Shown: piece by piece, positions 10,501 to 15,739 of the stretch
Numbering within the stretch: position 1 is the stretch's first letter
How the letters are laid out: the number at the start of each line of letters is the position of its first letter
From: Clostridia bacterium
GTDB taxonomy: Bacteria; Bacillota; Clostridia; Christensenellales; UBA1242
Assembly: GCA_017537515.1 (NCBI GenBank)
Contig: JAFYKO010000067.1
Location: 1-17,233 of the forward strand
DNA: 17,233 nt
Reading direction: 5' to 3'
The notes under the pieces: model-generated
Database searches by the model: none
What the model saw: the letters and a program-made list of their open reading frames with translations, nothing else
What the model was told of the DNA's origin: nothing
Made by a program: the position numbers and the translations under genes

Positions 10501-13062
10501 TGAGTTTTCTGCAATTCGCTTTCCGTTGACAACTACGTTTGCCATTTTTGAAGAAGCGAAGTTTTGGACTCTGAGAATATTTGTATCAAGGCTTCTATCG
10601 ATTTGAGTTGGTGCTTCAAGTTTGGTTATTTCAAGTGTTGGGAATGTCTTTGGAACGCTGAAATCACTGTTTGGGCTTTTTATCTTAACAGAAATTTCAT
10701 AAGTCTTTACATCCAAGAACTGGCTTGCGTCAAACTTGTATGAAGTGTCGGCGATTGTTGCCTTTAAGACTCCATCAACATAAACTTCATATTCGACAAC
10801 AAACACAAATTCTTCTGCGTTGTCAGGTTCTGTCCAGCTTGCAATAATTCTTCCGTCAAGAAGGTCTTTTGAAAGTTTGAATGAAGAAATTTGCTCTGTT
10901 TGGAATACCTCACAAGTTGTTGGAAGTGAATAATAATACCCTTTTCCGTCTTTCAAGATGTTTGCAAAGCTTGGGCTTGCAACAACGCTGGCTGTTGCAC
11001 TTGCGTATGCATTGTAAGAAACAGAAGTCTCGGTTGTGGTAAGGTTTTGCCCAAGCACTGACACAATGAAACTGCTTGCGTTTTCGACATCGTCAAAATT
11101 GAATTTTTGGTTTGTGTAGGAATACGCAAAATTTTCTGGCGCGTCAAGTCTTTGGATTTCAAAACTTGAAACATCGCTTGCTGTGTAGTAAGTCTTGTAT
11201 CCGCCAATCAATTCATTGAAGTCGCTTGCGAAGAGTCTTACTTTGACAATCCAAGAGTTTTTGCTTGTGTCGAGTGTTCCGTCTGTGAGATTAAGGTCAT
11301 AAACTCCGTTGTCTTCGTTAATCTTGTATTCAATCTTGCTTGTAACAATGCTTTCGGTTGCACCGCCGATGCTTACAACCTTTGTGCGGTCGGCGTTAAA
11401 GCCAAGGGCTGTTGGAGACGCAAGTTTTTGGACTATGAGTGAAGATTTCGCATCAATAAAGTAAGTTCCGTTTGCATTGGTTTTTGAGATTTTCATATCA
11501 AAAGCAAATGTATTTCCGGTTGCGTAAAGTTCGCTTGTTTGCCCAACGACTATTTTTCCATTTTCATAAACAGTTTGCACATCGGTTTTGTTGACACTCA
11601 CTCCATACAAACAGCCGGCTGTTATTGCAGTAAACTTCAACACTGCGTTTCCGTTTTCTTCTGTGTAGTAAAGTTCTGGAGCTTTAAGGTTTTGCATTTT
11701 TGAGAGGTTTGTTGTATCGTTCACGCTGAATGTTGTCGCAACATCGCCGTCCATTTGGTTGGCTGGGTTGGTTGCAAAAATCTGTGCAGAGATTTCGTGT
11801 GCGTCATAATCGGTTATATCCCACAAGAGTTTGCTGTTGTATGAGGTTTTATTTTCCCCGTCATTGAGTTTTGCGTGGATTTTGTAACTTTCCCCAACGC
11901 CATTTTCAACAGCGAATGTTCTTGTGCTTAAATCAAATTTGAGGATTGCGAGCGGTAGTTTCGTGAACACGAGTTCACTTGAAGGGCTTGAGAACACATA
12001 TCTTTGTTCGCTTTGTGCGACAAGGGAAACTGTGTATTCGCCCTCACTTAGGTTTGTGAAAGTGTAAGTCGTGGTTGTGAGAGGTACGTTTTTATCAACT
12101 GTTGCAGAAGAGTATGAGAGCATATAGTCGTCTGCACCTTCAACTGCATTCCAGGTCAAAACGCCGTTATTAAACGCAAGTGTTGGAGATTCAAGTTTTG
12201 TGAGTGAAATCTTTTGGCTTGTGTTTCCAAACCAGCCATCATCACTTGAAACCGCTTCCACAAAGACGCTGTGTTTGCCGACATTTAGGGCTGGCAAGGT
12301 GTAAGAAGTTGTTGAGAGTTCTTCCGAGCTTCCTTTGACGCCGTTTACGTCATAATGCACGATGTATGAAACATTGCTTCCGTTTCCGTTTGCACTCCAC
12401 GAAAGTTCGTTTGTCAAGTTGTTGTATGCAAGTTCGCTTGGAGCGGAAGTAATACTGAAGGTGTATGTCTCACTGTAAGGGCTGTCTGCGAAGCTTGAAT
12501 TGCCAACGGTTTTGACTCTAACGGTGTATGTACCCATTTGATTGATTGAGTATTCACAAGCGAAGTCGTCGTTTGAGACTTCCGAGCTTGAACCGTTTTT
12601 GACAACTTCAATTTTGTAAGTTGTTGCGGTAAACACCCCGTTTGCGTCTTGGACATAAACAGGGTTCCAACCGAGGGCGTGTTTGTCCTCGTCATAATGT
12701 ATGTTTACTGGTGCAGAGAGTGGGGTTTTTGCTTTCTCTACAATAAGAATGCTTTGGCAGACTTTTTTTCCGTTTACCGTTGCAATAATTTCAGTCATAC
12801 CGCCCGCAACAATTTCAATTTGATTGTCGTCGTTTATGATAGCGATATTGCTGTCTGCAATCTTAAACGTTACTTTTTCTTTTTCTTCAGATGTCAAGCT
12901 TTCCTTAATGAAAGCGTAAGGGTCATAGTTTCTGCCCTCTTGAATCGTGATTGAGCCTTGGCTGAATGTGAATTTGAGTGGGGTTTCTCCGCAAGCAGAA
13001 AACAGCACTGCGGGAAGCACAATGCACATAATTGCCAAAATAAGTGTTTGAATTCTCTTCAT
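1600..13062 (-). CDS. Giant surface lipoprotein with FN3-like modules and GLUG repeats (3,820 aa)
   Basis: The start at 13062 gives a lipoprotein signal peptide, MKRIQTLILAIMCIVLP then LFSA and lipidated Cys24; GGAG lies about 10 nt upstream. An upstream in-frame GTG at 13113 falls inside a palindrome and is rejected. Residues about 28-115 resemble a bacterial Ig-like (group 2) domain (SGS-type strand, NGK near the end). From about 115 to 3,400 there are roughly thirty diverged FN3-like modules of 90-120 residues. Each opens with a hinge such as KLESPT, RLDAPE or RLSSPQ, then LxWxxVxxAxxYxxxI. The series is broken at about 2,400-2,625 by a helical, less strand-like insertion. Residues about 3,435-3,820 carry about seven GLUG-type repeats (VGGLVGYS, IGGIVGKNN), known to build beta-helices. 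No enzyme motif and no LPXTG anchor are visible; lipid anchoring would hold the N-terminus at the membrane. Probable long adhesive or structural stalk; function inferred. The ORF is intact, with no obvious DNA-level identical repeats. Confidence 0.9.
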   Translation of the reverse strand: MKRIQTLILAIMCIVLPAVLFSACGETPLKFTFSQGSITIQEGRNYDPYAFIKESLTSEEKEKVTFKIADSNIAIINDDNQIEIVAGGMTEIIATVNGKKVCQSILIVEKAKTPLSAPVNIHYDEDKHALGWNPVYVQDANGVFTATTYKIEVVKNGSSSEVSNDDFACEYSINQMGTYTVRVKTVGNSSFADSPYSETYTFSITSAPSELAYNNLTNELSWSANGNGSNVSYIVHYDVNGVKGSSEELSTTSYTLPALNVGKHSVFVEAVSSDDGWFGNTSQKISLTKLESPTLAFNNGVLTWNAVEGADDYMLSYSSATVDKNVPLTTTTYTFTNLSEGEYTVSLVAQSEQRYVFSSPSSELVFTKLPLAILKFDLSTRTFAVENGVGESYKIHAKLNDGENKTSYNSKLLWDITDYDAHEISAQIFATNPANQMDGDVATTFSVNDTTNLSKMQNLKAPELYYTEENGNAVLKFTAITAGCLYGVSVNKTDVQTVYENGKIVVGQTSELYATGNTFAFDMKISKTNANGTYFIDAKSSLIVQKLASPTALGFNADRTKVVSIGGATESIVTSKIEYKINEDNGVYDLNLTDGTLDTSKNSWIVKVRLFASDFNELIGGYKTYYTASDVSSFEIQRLDAPENFAYSYTNQKFNFDDVENASSFIVSVLGQNLTTTETSVSYNAYASATASVVASPSFANILKDGKGYYYSLPTTCEVFQTEQISSFKLSKDLLDGRIIASWTEPDNAEEFVFVVEYEVYVDGVLKATIADTSYKFDASQFLDVKTYEISVKIKSPNSDFSVPKTFPTLEITKLEAPTQIDRSLDTNILRVQNFASSKMANVVVNGKRIAENSTSKTFELTLNEGESKNFEVYFEGIFDSSLSKYYINSDSLTFSVSKLQSATGLDLEITESGNVFTWTSLDKDLFPDYVAFEYYTSEGGVYSSVQTITETTKTIAIQNAFTFYVKEVAKNPNWTSITENNSVLFLSSDNTLSFDVVKENDIEDMLILAGDSTIKFLWNYAPADGILGYVPKFIFEMTAPNSGTSAMTLNAEDCLLATAEEGRNYGLEIPLSNFAGVGDYECSAYATSSKTLDGDKTSATLTKLASVDFVSVQETSEVDASGNHISVFKFVGDQNGSSLGLDGVRSLEVSGDLTYSGLQTQFSLEDLNSSGVMTITVKLIGKNLVSEISGNHYFLNSDESVFTFQKTSPVDCVKSAESLTWDMASVPAGVDFAYNLEYAYNDGQWQVFASDISDNFISLSDSRLTTTFSEAGDYDVKVKATLNKTLQTYSKTFGVIFVSSNFGNSEEIIKLETPTAPEIVALDEAQTTIQISWTAVALAEKYNIFITLPNGEVQTYFDITGTTFETTTDFNSAGSYTVKIQATAEQKISSSISSGTQIARLDKATALAISGEYYTTYGVNSFANNYAGEFTFTLEILDANGTTNSTIKDISARNIDISQDAFLSAFNDGAFGLQITLIGNKTTTLTSEKLKISAYKFLAPTISIVENQIQISSADSSLYDFAEIWFEIKDTSKTLVALQKYTSAYTIPENFEAPFTVNAFVKSSGESANSQNFTQSNTTAFGIDARLSSPQNVTAQVAGPAHEATGFVTQENVNISWDAVANADYYELYINGVMLESDLPLTSNSITLEQQFGNAGKYEIKVVARANDNFLTSKPSNAIQIVRLNSINNAYIDAEGVAHFTPSSETAYFTGYYFEVLASTPNGYQGNTHSVELDKTLSTHSDILDAYLSNPLAVGEFAFDIRVYGNAGGPAVGTWDGTLVLNSASFRVFAYKLSTPTIDIQPNFMSLAFTDGDVVVESNNAVVSSLAKNYVNITSGSVSILSNYDMTGYSYYYPNTWTSGEYDFAFQSKPKSGVLNVVSSDIGTHTATRLEAPKEIEFVRETLTNTDNYSSDVDVLEYLSSKTFLEFKGEPLATSYTFKIGSTSLTSQENTESFEIYDEFEAFLNGTSAGQKTLYISSNASGGDYFNSPTTTITFTTQSSIANFKSASGVLSWSSSGSTNTSAYLVRAVDGENTGLHKFWQSKGKVFTSELKGILDGLSSGQINLNIKALGNITTEGISSSVILDSAFLVSDQTFTKLMATNNLKTHLGFLCFDVVPGATYYIAKFDNGTSSFTVRLSDFSNALNFTSETQMVANFTSSSVKTDTLYTVSIRAMSSSSKVLYSDYNENPIKIKLLENANAKEDISLTLENANGDLSKKQFRLYASAGAYGVLLESNGQYQSLMLQNQLTNRAKVTFSISVLMGGGYLAYNFASIGSSDIESGGFYFLTSTFTKSKDFYILAEPVISVNVDTIEWTSIDRADGYYLYINGNQYKKDGDTLLRDNFLVVPSEFGGNESVSLDVRVIAVSSDMDVLFSPEARYMHSFAIGNDKYADAINLQKMQIPDTLSVFDGALMFGDGVSSLDTFNQSAFESILSNMKSNPSRENFSAFENYLASVFNSSSMIFSPYTGFNLSDFTISLTNTYTNVNYEFEIGGEYLLKFTQSQLENFNTIVNLAKTALSEVQSKFPISYTSSKALYTGSNRVYASENEFMGYYIRHLKNLFENASLVSILSFAEKGEFGYPTIRTLFEELSTQTAVIPAGEYNLSLCQNGNTMDWLSSNFTELQTIYIPFAPTEVHITEVEGDFMLVWNSVNIPVPTYEAIIDSNTTSNNTVYIIYAEDNYGNRFELLRTEGLPTGTDGQLMANLSDLVDEEILLPKMTKIFVVSAGDSTNVVIGKKSNVLDVTVLPQLTPYMKNGTLNWNSLVASKEYEVITKDSINTNRIVQAETSWIGDELTPSTRYSLALRALGSITQNDDGDNVYVISGKVFECSLTKLGTMDVSVNKFGQFEWQKITNALGFIVDIPETESYYVVNKPDATTYEAEDEGFNTFCFRALGSNNNLMKEGENYFMSSKINNDIGIKGHMLSAVDGVFVEDGYLKWIPLGNDGSVNPEGDLIKTIGYRLALNKDVEDIYSTELTSQIISQQIDDAGNFYFDFTNYGTAGSYVLMLQPYLYFENSTKDYLTNAMISHNGQSYYQLLGTPFELNFKKATPPTNIRIQNGELVWNSAESLQYFVQIFLASNNAVVKEYQLTEKAWWTDEEIVNSQELVYKAKIKTYQENSVFSGYAQLVDIYSNAISFGKIPAPNVEINTYSGETGNFIEFDYPQSGIQTGFNIKYKANDSSEFKYVLTTDSNYNSVVKYANGKATIDINAMGRGIKTMTYSIQVVPLGNSKYLKSNWSESFEYATPNALDAVYFDEAKGEFYWAVQFQDKNSTGENALAFGYVVKDEIYSGENLVATYYYNIASGVQYGKEYYEVKQISGKNTPCIVFSPVVVGYTHKVAVAVSLNPGAEQTLMSFYTECETTFENNLFGASLNLFAETSELFDKTTSQTRITFLKQNAYGSSANPLKVNSANFDNLNKRLAKYEYLNSYTVVYMDKTTEVNVKIQDESTTLTFALQGNIAGVKNMIGERIESQGFVDFKGFANTLDGQGFTVTYSITALYDGDKLGLFRQVEASGIVKNLKVKATIDFNSITNASQVAGGVVAENYGLITNVRLSSLTLKNAQGEFTIGLSSLTLGGIVGINYAKVEYAIAESTATISTRADGVVSNPISSLYIGGIVGKNNMNASISYCGNNASIDAVGTDVWVGGVSAYSNGSVVQAYNKASISITTSSANPRVMAGGVVGMNDTLGSLTSCYNKGSLAFATASTNNVAVGGLVGYSYNYNISNSFSTSSATQINSNYVGGTLFGKFNSSFSSSAYQNYYFKTPYISNNTSLSNFAKDASGLTQIALISALNASGLVFVNGSDAPIFKWEQNLT

Positions 13063-13086
13063 AAATCTTTTTCTCCATTGAACCTC

Positions 13087-13175
13087 GGGGCGGGCAACGC
13101 AGTGCGGATGCACTGCGTGCCTCGGCCTGTGGCCGAGGCGTAAATTGCCCCCTGGGGCAATTTACAGCCCGCCCC
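13087..13175. repeat. 89-bp palindromic element able to form a perfect four-way junction
   Basis: The outer stem GGGGCGGGC (13087-13095) pairs with GCCCGCCCC (13167-13175). Inside are three perfect hairpins: arms 13097-13105/13110-13118 (loop GGAT), 13119-13127/13131-13139 (loop TGT) and 13140-13151/13154-13165 (12 bp if the loop is CT). Only single A bases at 13096 and 13166 are unpaired at the junction. It sits about 10 nt upstream of the ribosome binding site of the giant lipoprotein gene and so would be in its 5' leader. Its GC content is much higher than its surroundings, which suggests an inserted or dispersed repeat. Confidence 0.85.
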
Positions 13176-13218
13176 CCGTAATACAGCATTTGACACTGGG
13201 TCAGATTGCTTTATATAT

Positions 13219-13248
13219 ATAATAACACTTTTTGAGTATAATTATCAA
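13219..13248 (-). promoter_or_regulatory. Possible promoter of the giant lipoprotein gene
   Basis: Minus-strand -35 TTGATA (13248-13243), an 18-bp spacer and -10 TATTAT (13224-13219). The region is AT-rich with several alternating TATA registers, so the exact -10 is uncertain. If right, the leader is about 150 nt and contains the whole four-way element. Confidence 0.45.
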
Positions 13249-13261
13249 ACAAATTTCGCTG

Positions 13262-13306
13262 TTTTTTTTAAAAAAATTAAAAAAAATTTTAAAAAACCCC
13301 AAAAAT
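13262..13306. other. A/T homopolymer-rich tract in the divergent intergenic region
   Basis: Runs of T8, A7, A8, T4, A6, C4 and A5 with almost no other bases. It lies between the two divergent promoters, about 33 bp upstream of the proS -35. It could be curved DNA or a distal UP-type element; no gene or site is evident. Confidence 0.4.
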
Positions 13307-13338
13307 TGCACTCGCACGCCCCAAATAGCATAAAAAAC

Positions 13339-13367
13339 TTGCAATTTTCAAACAAATATGCTATAAT
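13339..13367 (+). promoter_or_regulatory. proS promoter
   Basis: -35 TTGCAA (13339-13344), a 17-bp spacer and -10 TATAAT (13362-13367). The predicted start is near 13374, leaving a leader of only about 19 nt. This excludes a T-box, a common regulator of tRNA synthetase genes in Bacillota. Confidence 0.8.
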
Positions 13368-13392
13368 AAACCCTAATTTTTAGGAGTAGAAA

Positions 13393-14619
13393 ATGAGATT
13401 TTCAAAATATTTTATACCAACCATAAAAGAAATGCCAACTCAAACGGACTTTATCAGCCAAAAACTTATGCTTAAAAGTGGGATGATAAAGCAAGTTTCA
13501 AGTGGGTTGTTTGTTTATCTTCCAACCTTTATGAGGGTTGCGGAAAAGGTTTGCGGTATTATCAAAAGAGAAATGGAAAAGGCGGATTCGGTTCCTGCGA
13601 AATTCCCGCTTTTGATTGCACGAGAAGACCTTGAGGCGACAAACCGCTGGCAGTCTTTTGGAAAGGAGATGTTCACGCTTTTTGACCGTAACAAGCGTGA
13701 GTATGCGATTTCCCCAACCAATGAGGAGTATGCTTGTTTTGTTGCACAAAACTACATTCGTTCTTACAAGGATTTGCCTTTTTCTATCTATCAAATCCAA
13801 CAAAAGCACAGGGATGAGATTCGTCCACGTGGTGGGGTTATGAGGGCGAGGGAGTTTCTTATGAAGGATGCTTACAGTTTCCACGCAGATGAAGATTCTC
13901 TTGACGAATACTACAAGAAAATGGAAAAGGCTTATCGCAACATTTTCACAAAGTGTGGGCTGGATTTTGTTGTTGTAAACGCAGACAGTGGTGCGATGGG
14001 TGGAAGTGGAAGTCAAGAGTTTATGGCCCTTGCGAAAGACGGAGAGGCTGAAATTGGCGTTTGCGGTTGCGGGTTTGCGACAAACACTGAACTTTTAAGT
14101 GAGCATATTTGCCCACATTGTGGAAAGGAACTTGAAATCCTAAGGGCAAACGAGGTTGGGCATATTTTCAAGCTTGGCACACGATACACTGACGCTTTAA
14201 ACCTAAAATACGTTGACGAAAACAACCAAGAAAAGCTTATGATTATGGGTTGTTATGGTATAGGCATTGAGCGTGTGATAAGTTCTATTATTGAACAGCA
14301 CAACGACGAGCGAGGGATTGCCTTCCCAAGCAATATGGCACCGTTTAAGGCGAATATTATTGTGATAAACACCAAGGACGAAGCACAAGTTAAACTTGCT
14401 GAGGAGATTTACGAAACTCTTCAAGATGCTGGTGTTGAGACGCTTCTTGATGACCGAAACGAGCGTTTTGGCGTCAAACTTGCGGACAGCGAACTCATTG
14501 GGATTCCTTACAACATCATTGTTGGCAAGCGGGCCAGTGAGGGGGTTGTGGAGTTCCAAAAAAGGCGAGGCGACAAGCTTGAAGCCCTTGCAGGCGAAAT
14601 TCTTCAAAAAATCCAATAA
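13393..14619 (+). CDS. proS: Prolyl-tRNA synthetase, short form without the editing insertion
   Basis: Charges tRNA-Pro with proline in the cytoplasm using ATP; class II synthetase. AGGAG (13382-13386) lies 6 nt before the ATG. Class II motif 1 is around residues 36-53, the TNEE proline-site segment at 109-112, motif 2 at about 139-164 (HRDEIRPRGG, then MKDAYSFH) and motif 3 at about 286-302 (GCYGIGIERV). The anticodon-binding domain is at about 318-408, with LLDDRNERFGVK and ELIGIP. Length is 408 aa against about 570 for usual bacterial ProS. The roughly 180-residue INS editing domain, normally between motifs 2 and 3, is absent. In its place is a short loop with CGC (224-226) and CPHC (240-243), which could bind zinc. 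INS-less ProS is known from alphaproteobacteria and mitochondria. Mischarged Ala-tRNA-Pro would need a separate trans-editing protein, which is not in this window. Monocistronic: own promoter and terminator. Confidence 0.97.
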   Translation: MRFSKYFIPTIKEMPTQTDFISQKLMLKSGMIKQVSSGLFVYLPTFMRVAEKVCGIIKREMEKADSVPAKFPLLIAREDLEATNRWQSFGKEMFTLFDRNKREYAISPTNEEYACFVAQNYIRSYKDLPFSIYQIQQKHRDEIRPRGGVMRAREFLMKDAYSFHADEDSLDEYYKKMEKAYRNIFTKCGLDFVVVNADSGAMGGSGSQEFMALAKDGEAEIGVCGCGFATNTELLSEHICPHCGKELEILRANEVGHIFKLGTRYTDALNLKYVDENNQEKLMIMGCYGIGIERVISSIIEQHNDERGIAFPSNMAPFKANIIVINTKDEAQVKLAEEIYETLQDAGVETLLDDRNERFGVKLADSELIGIPYNIIVGKRASEGVVEFQKRRGDKLEALAGEILQKIQ

Positions 14620-14643
14620 ATCCTATTTTTTAGGATTTTTTTT
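14618..14643 (+). terminator. proS intrinsic terminator
   Basis: AAATCCTA (14618-14625) pairs perfectly with TAGGATTT (14631-14638) around TTTTT, followed by a T-run. The stem starts in the TAA stop codon (14617-14619). Confidence 0.8.
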
Positions 14644-14708
14644 GTTTTTTATTTTTGTTTTTTATTTTTGTTTTTTATTTTTGTTTTTTATTTTTGTTTT
14701 TTATTTTA
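14644..14708. repeat. T-rich tandem repeat, 13-bp unit, five copies
   Basis: The unit GTTTTTTATTTTT has G at 14644, 14657, 14670, 14683 and 14696 and A at 14651, 14664, 14677, 14690 and 14703, an exact 13-bp period. The only deviation is the last base of copy five. It follows directly on the proS terminator T-run and may have grown from it by slippage; copy number may vary between strains. Confidence 0.9.
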
Positions 14709-14721
14709 TTAACAAAATTTC

Positions 14722-14772
14722 TTTTGCTTCGCAAAATTAAATTTTGAAAAAAAAATTGCGACTTTGTCGCAA
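14722..14772. repeat. Two short perfect hairpins
   Basis: TTTTGC-TTC-GCAAAA (14722-14736) and TTGCGAC-TTT-GTCGCAA (14756-14772), separated by an AT-rich stretch. Loops are the same size and type as in the neighbouring modules, but the arms differ. They are probably the degenerate front of the same repeat cluster. Confidence 0.6.
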
Positions 14773-14776
14773 AGTT

Positions 14777-15070
14777 TGTGGGCTACTCGCCCACACCCCG
14801 CCGGGGGAAGCCCCCCGGAAGGCATTGGCAACCGCAAGCGGTTGCGGGTGTAGTACACCATAAGGCGACGCAAGTTGCCCAATGAGAGTGGCTCTTGCCA
14901 CCCCGCCTTGCCAGTGGCAAGCTTTCAGCTTGCGGGTGCATTACACCTAGCCGGCAACCCAAGTTGCCCAATGACTGGCGGTTCTAACCGCCCCCCCCGG
15001 GTGGCAGTGGCAGACTTCGTCTGCGGGTGTAGTACACCATAAGGCGACGCAAGTCGCTCAATGCAAGATA
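14777..15070 (+). repeat. Three tandem hairpin modules of about 90-100 bp
   Basis: Each module has, in order: a variable hairpin D (14777-14795; 14888-14901; 14977-14992), a C/G-rich linker, a variable hairpin A (14828-14845; 14917-14933; 15010-15024), GGGTG(T/C)A(G/T)TACACC, hairpin C (14864-14879; 14953-14968; 15044-15057) and CAATG. D and A arms differ between modules but always match within a hairpin. Hairpin C pairs GGCGAC/GTTGCC, GGCAAC/GTTGCC and GCGAC/GTCGC. The G.U pair in module 1 is allowed only in plus-strand RNA, hence the strand given. No credible protein is encoded. Function is unknown; it could be a REP-like element or an untranslated structured RNA. Confidence 0.75.
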
Positions 15071-15100
15071 TTTAATGAATAATTGAGGTCGGATTTTTAA

Positions 15101-15155
15101 CAGGGCATATAATAAAAACCGCAACTCCTAACTCCTAACTGCTAACTCCTAACTC
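15101..15155. repeat. Intergenic repeat: GGGCATAT block plus five-copy heptanucleotide array (copy B)
   Basis: CAGGGCATATAATAAAAAC (15101-15119) is followed by CAACTCC, TAACTCC, TAACTGC, TAACTCC and a partial TAACTC (15122-15155). It aligns in register with copy A at 130-185; the third heptad carries GC in both. It ends 15 bp from the stop codon of the guanylate kinase-like gene. No strong intrinsic terminator for that gene was found here. Confidence 0.7.
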
Positions 15156-15170
15156 AATAAAACTCCTCAC

Positions 15171-15725
15171 TCAAATTTGACGATAGGCAAATTTGGCGAT
15201 AAGTTTGTCTATGCGGGCGACGGTCTTGTCGATGTTGACGTTGCGAATAACCACGTCGAAATTGTCCACGTAGCCAAGTTCAAACTCCATTCTTGAAAGC
15301 CTAAGGTCGATTTGCTTTTCGCCTCTGGCTTCAAGCCTGCGAATAAGTTCTGCTTTTGGGACTGTGAGAAAGATTGAAAGCACAGGCGTTTTGCCTTTAA
15401 GGGCTCTTGCCATATTTATTTGTCCAAGCACGCCAATATCTTTTGCAAAGTGTACGCCTTTCTCGTGGCATTCAACAACTTCTTGCAAACTTGAATTTAG
15501 TGTCCCATAAAAATTTTGGTGTATCTCCTCATATTCAAAAATCTCGTTGTTTTTGAGTTTTTCGTCGAACTCCTCTTTTGAAATGTGGATGTAATTGTCC
15601 TCGTTTGGCCTTGGCTTTCGAGTTGTGCAACTTTTGAGAAAGCGTATATTTGAATTACGCTCCATAAGTGCTTTGATTATTGTGTTTTTTCCAGAGCCAG
15701 AGCAACCCGAAATTAAGACTAACAT
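15171..15725 (-). CDS. gmk: Guanylate kinase-like protein (GMP kinase), divergent
   Basis: Expected to phosphorylate GMP (or dGMP) to GDP with ATP in the cytoplasm, linking purine salvage and synthesis to GTP. Residues 7-15 form the P-loop GCSGSGKNT. CTTRKPRPNED (33-43) matches the GMP-binding TTRxPRxGE segment. FEYEEIHQNFYGT (63-75) matches the conserved GMP-site glutamate and YGT, DIGVLGQ (96-102) the usual DIDxQG, and RRLEARG to RLSRM (129-146) the lid. At 184 aa it is shorter than the usual 190-210. It lacks about three residues after PRPNE and carries Asn in the P-loop where Gly or Ser is common. It may be the cell's Gmk or a paralogous guanylate kinase-like enzyme. AAGGAG (15737-15732) lies 6 nt before the ATG, and the stop is TGA. 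It is divergent from glmS and has its own promoter. Confidence 0.85.
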   Translation of the reverse strand: MLVLISGCSGSGKNTIIKALMERNSNIRFLKSCTTRKPRPNEDNYIHISKEEFDEKLKNNEIFEYEEIHQNFYGTLNSSLQEVVECHEKGVHFAKDIGVLGQINMARALKGKTPVLSIFLTVPKAELIRRLEARGEKQIDLRLSRMEFELGYVDNFDVVIRNVNIDKTVARIDKLIAKFAYRQI

Positions 15726-15739
15726 TTTTCACTCCTTAA

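Noticed and set aside
12649..13143. Plus-strand open frames overlapping the 5' end of the giant gene
   Set aside because: Shadow frames of the lipoprotein gene and the palindrome; no ribosome sites or family resemblance.
13087..13175. tRNA-like cloverleaf
   Set aside because: Four stems resemble a cloverleaf, but arms are 9-12 bp, loops are 2-4 bases, and there is no anticodon loop or T-loop consensus.
13300..13392. T-box leader for proS
   Set aside because: The strong promoter at 13339-13367 leaves only about 19 nt of leader, and no T-box motif is seen.
13498..14016. 172-aa open frame antisense to proS
   Set aside because: Lies entirely opposite a clear proS; composition is typical of a mirrored coding strand, with no ribosome site or recognisable domain.
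14783..14971. 62-aa minus-strand open frame in the repeat modules
   Set aside because: Its sequence is just the translated hairpin repeats; no ribosome site and no protein-like pattern.
14777..15070. CRISPR-like array
   Set aside because: Three modules with hairpins but no short, identical repeats separated by equal-length unique spacers, and no cas genes.
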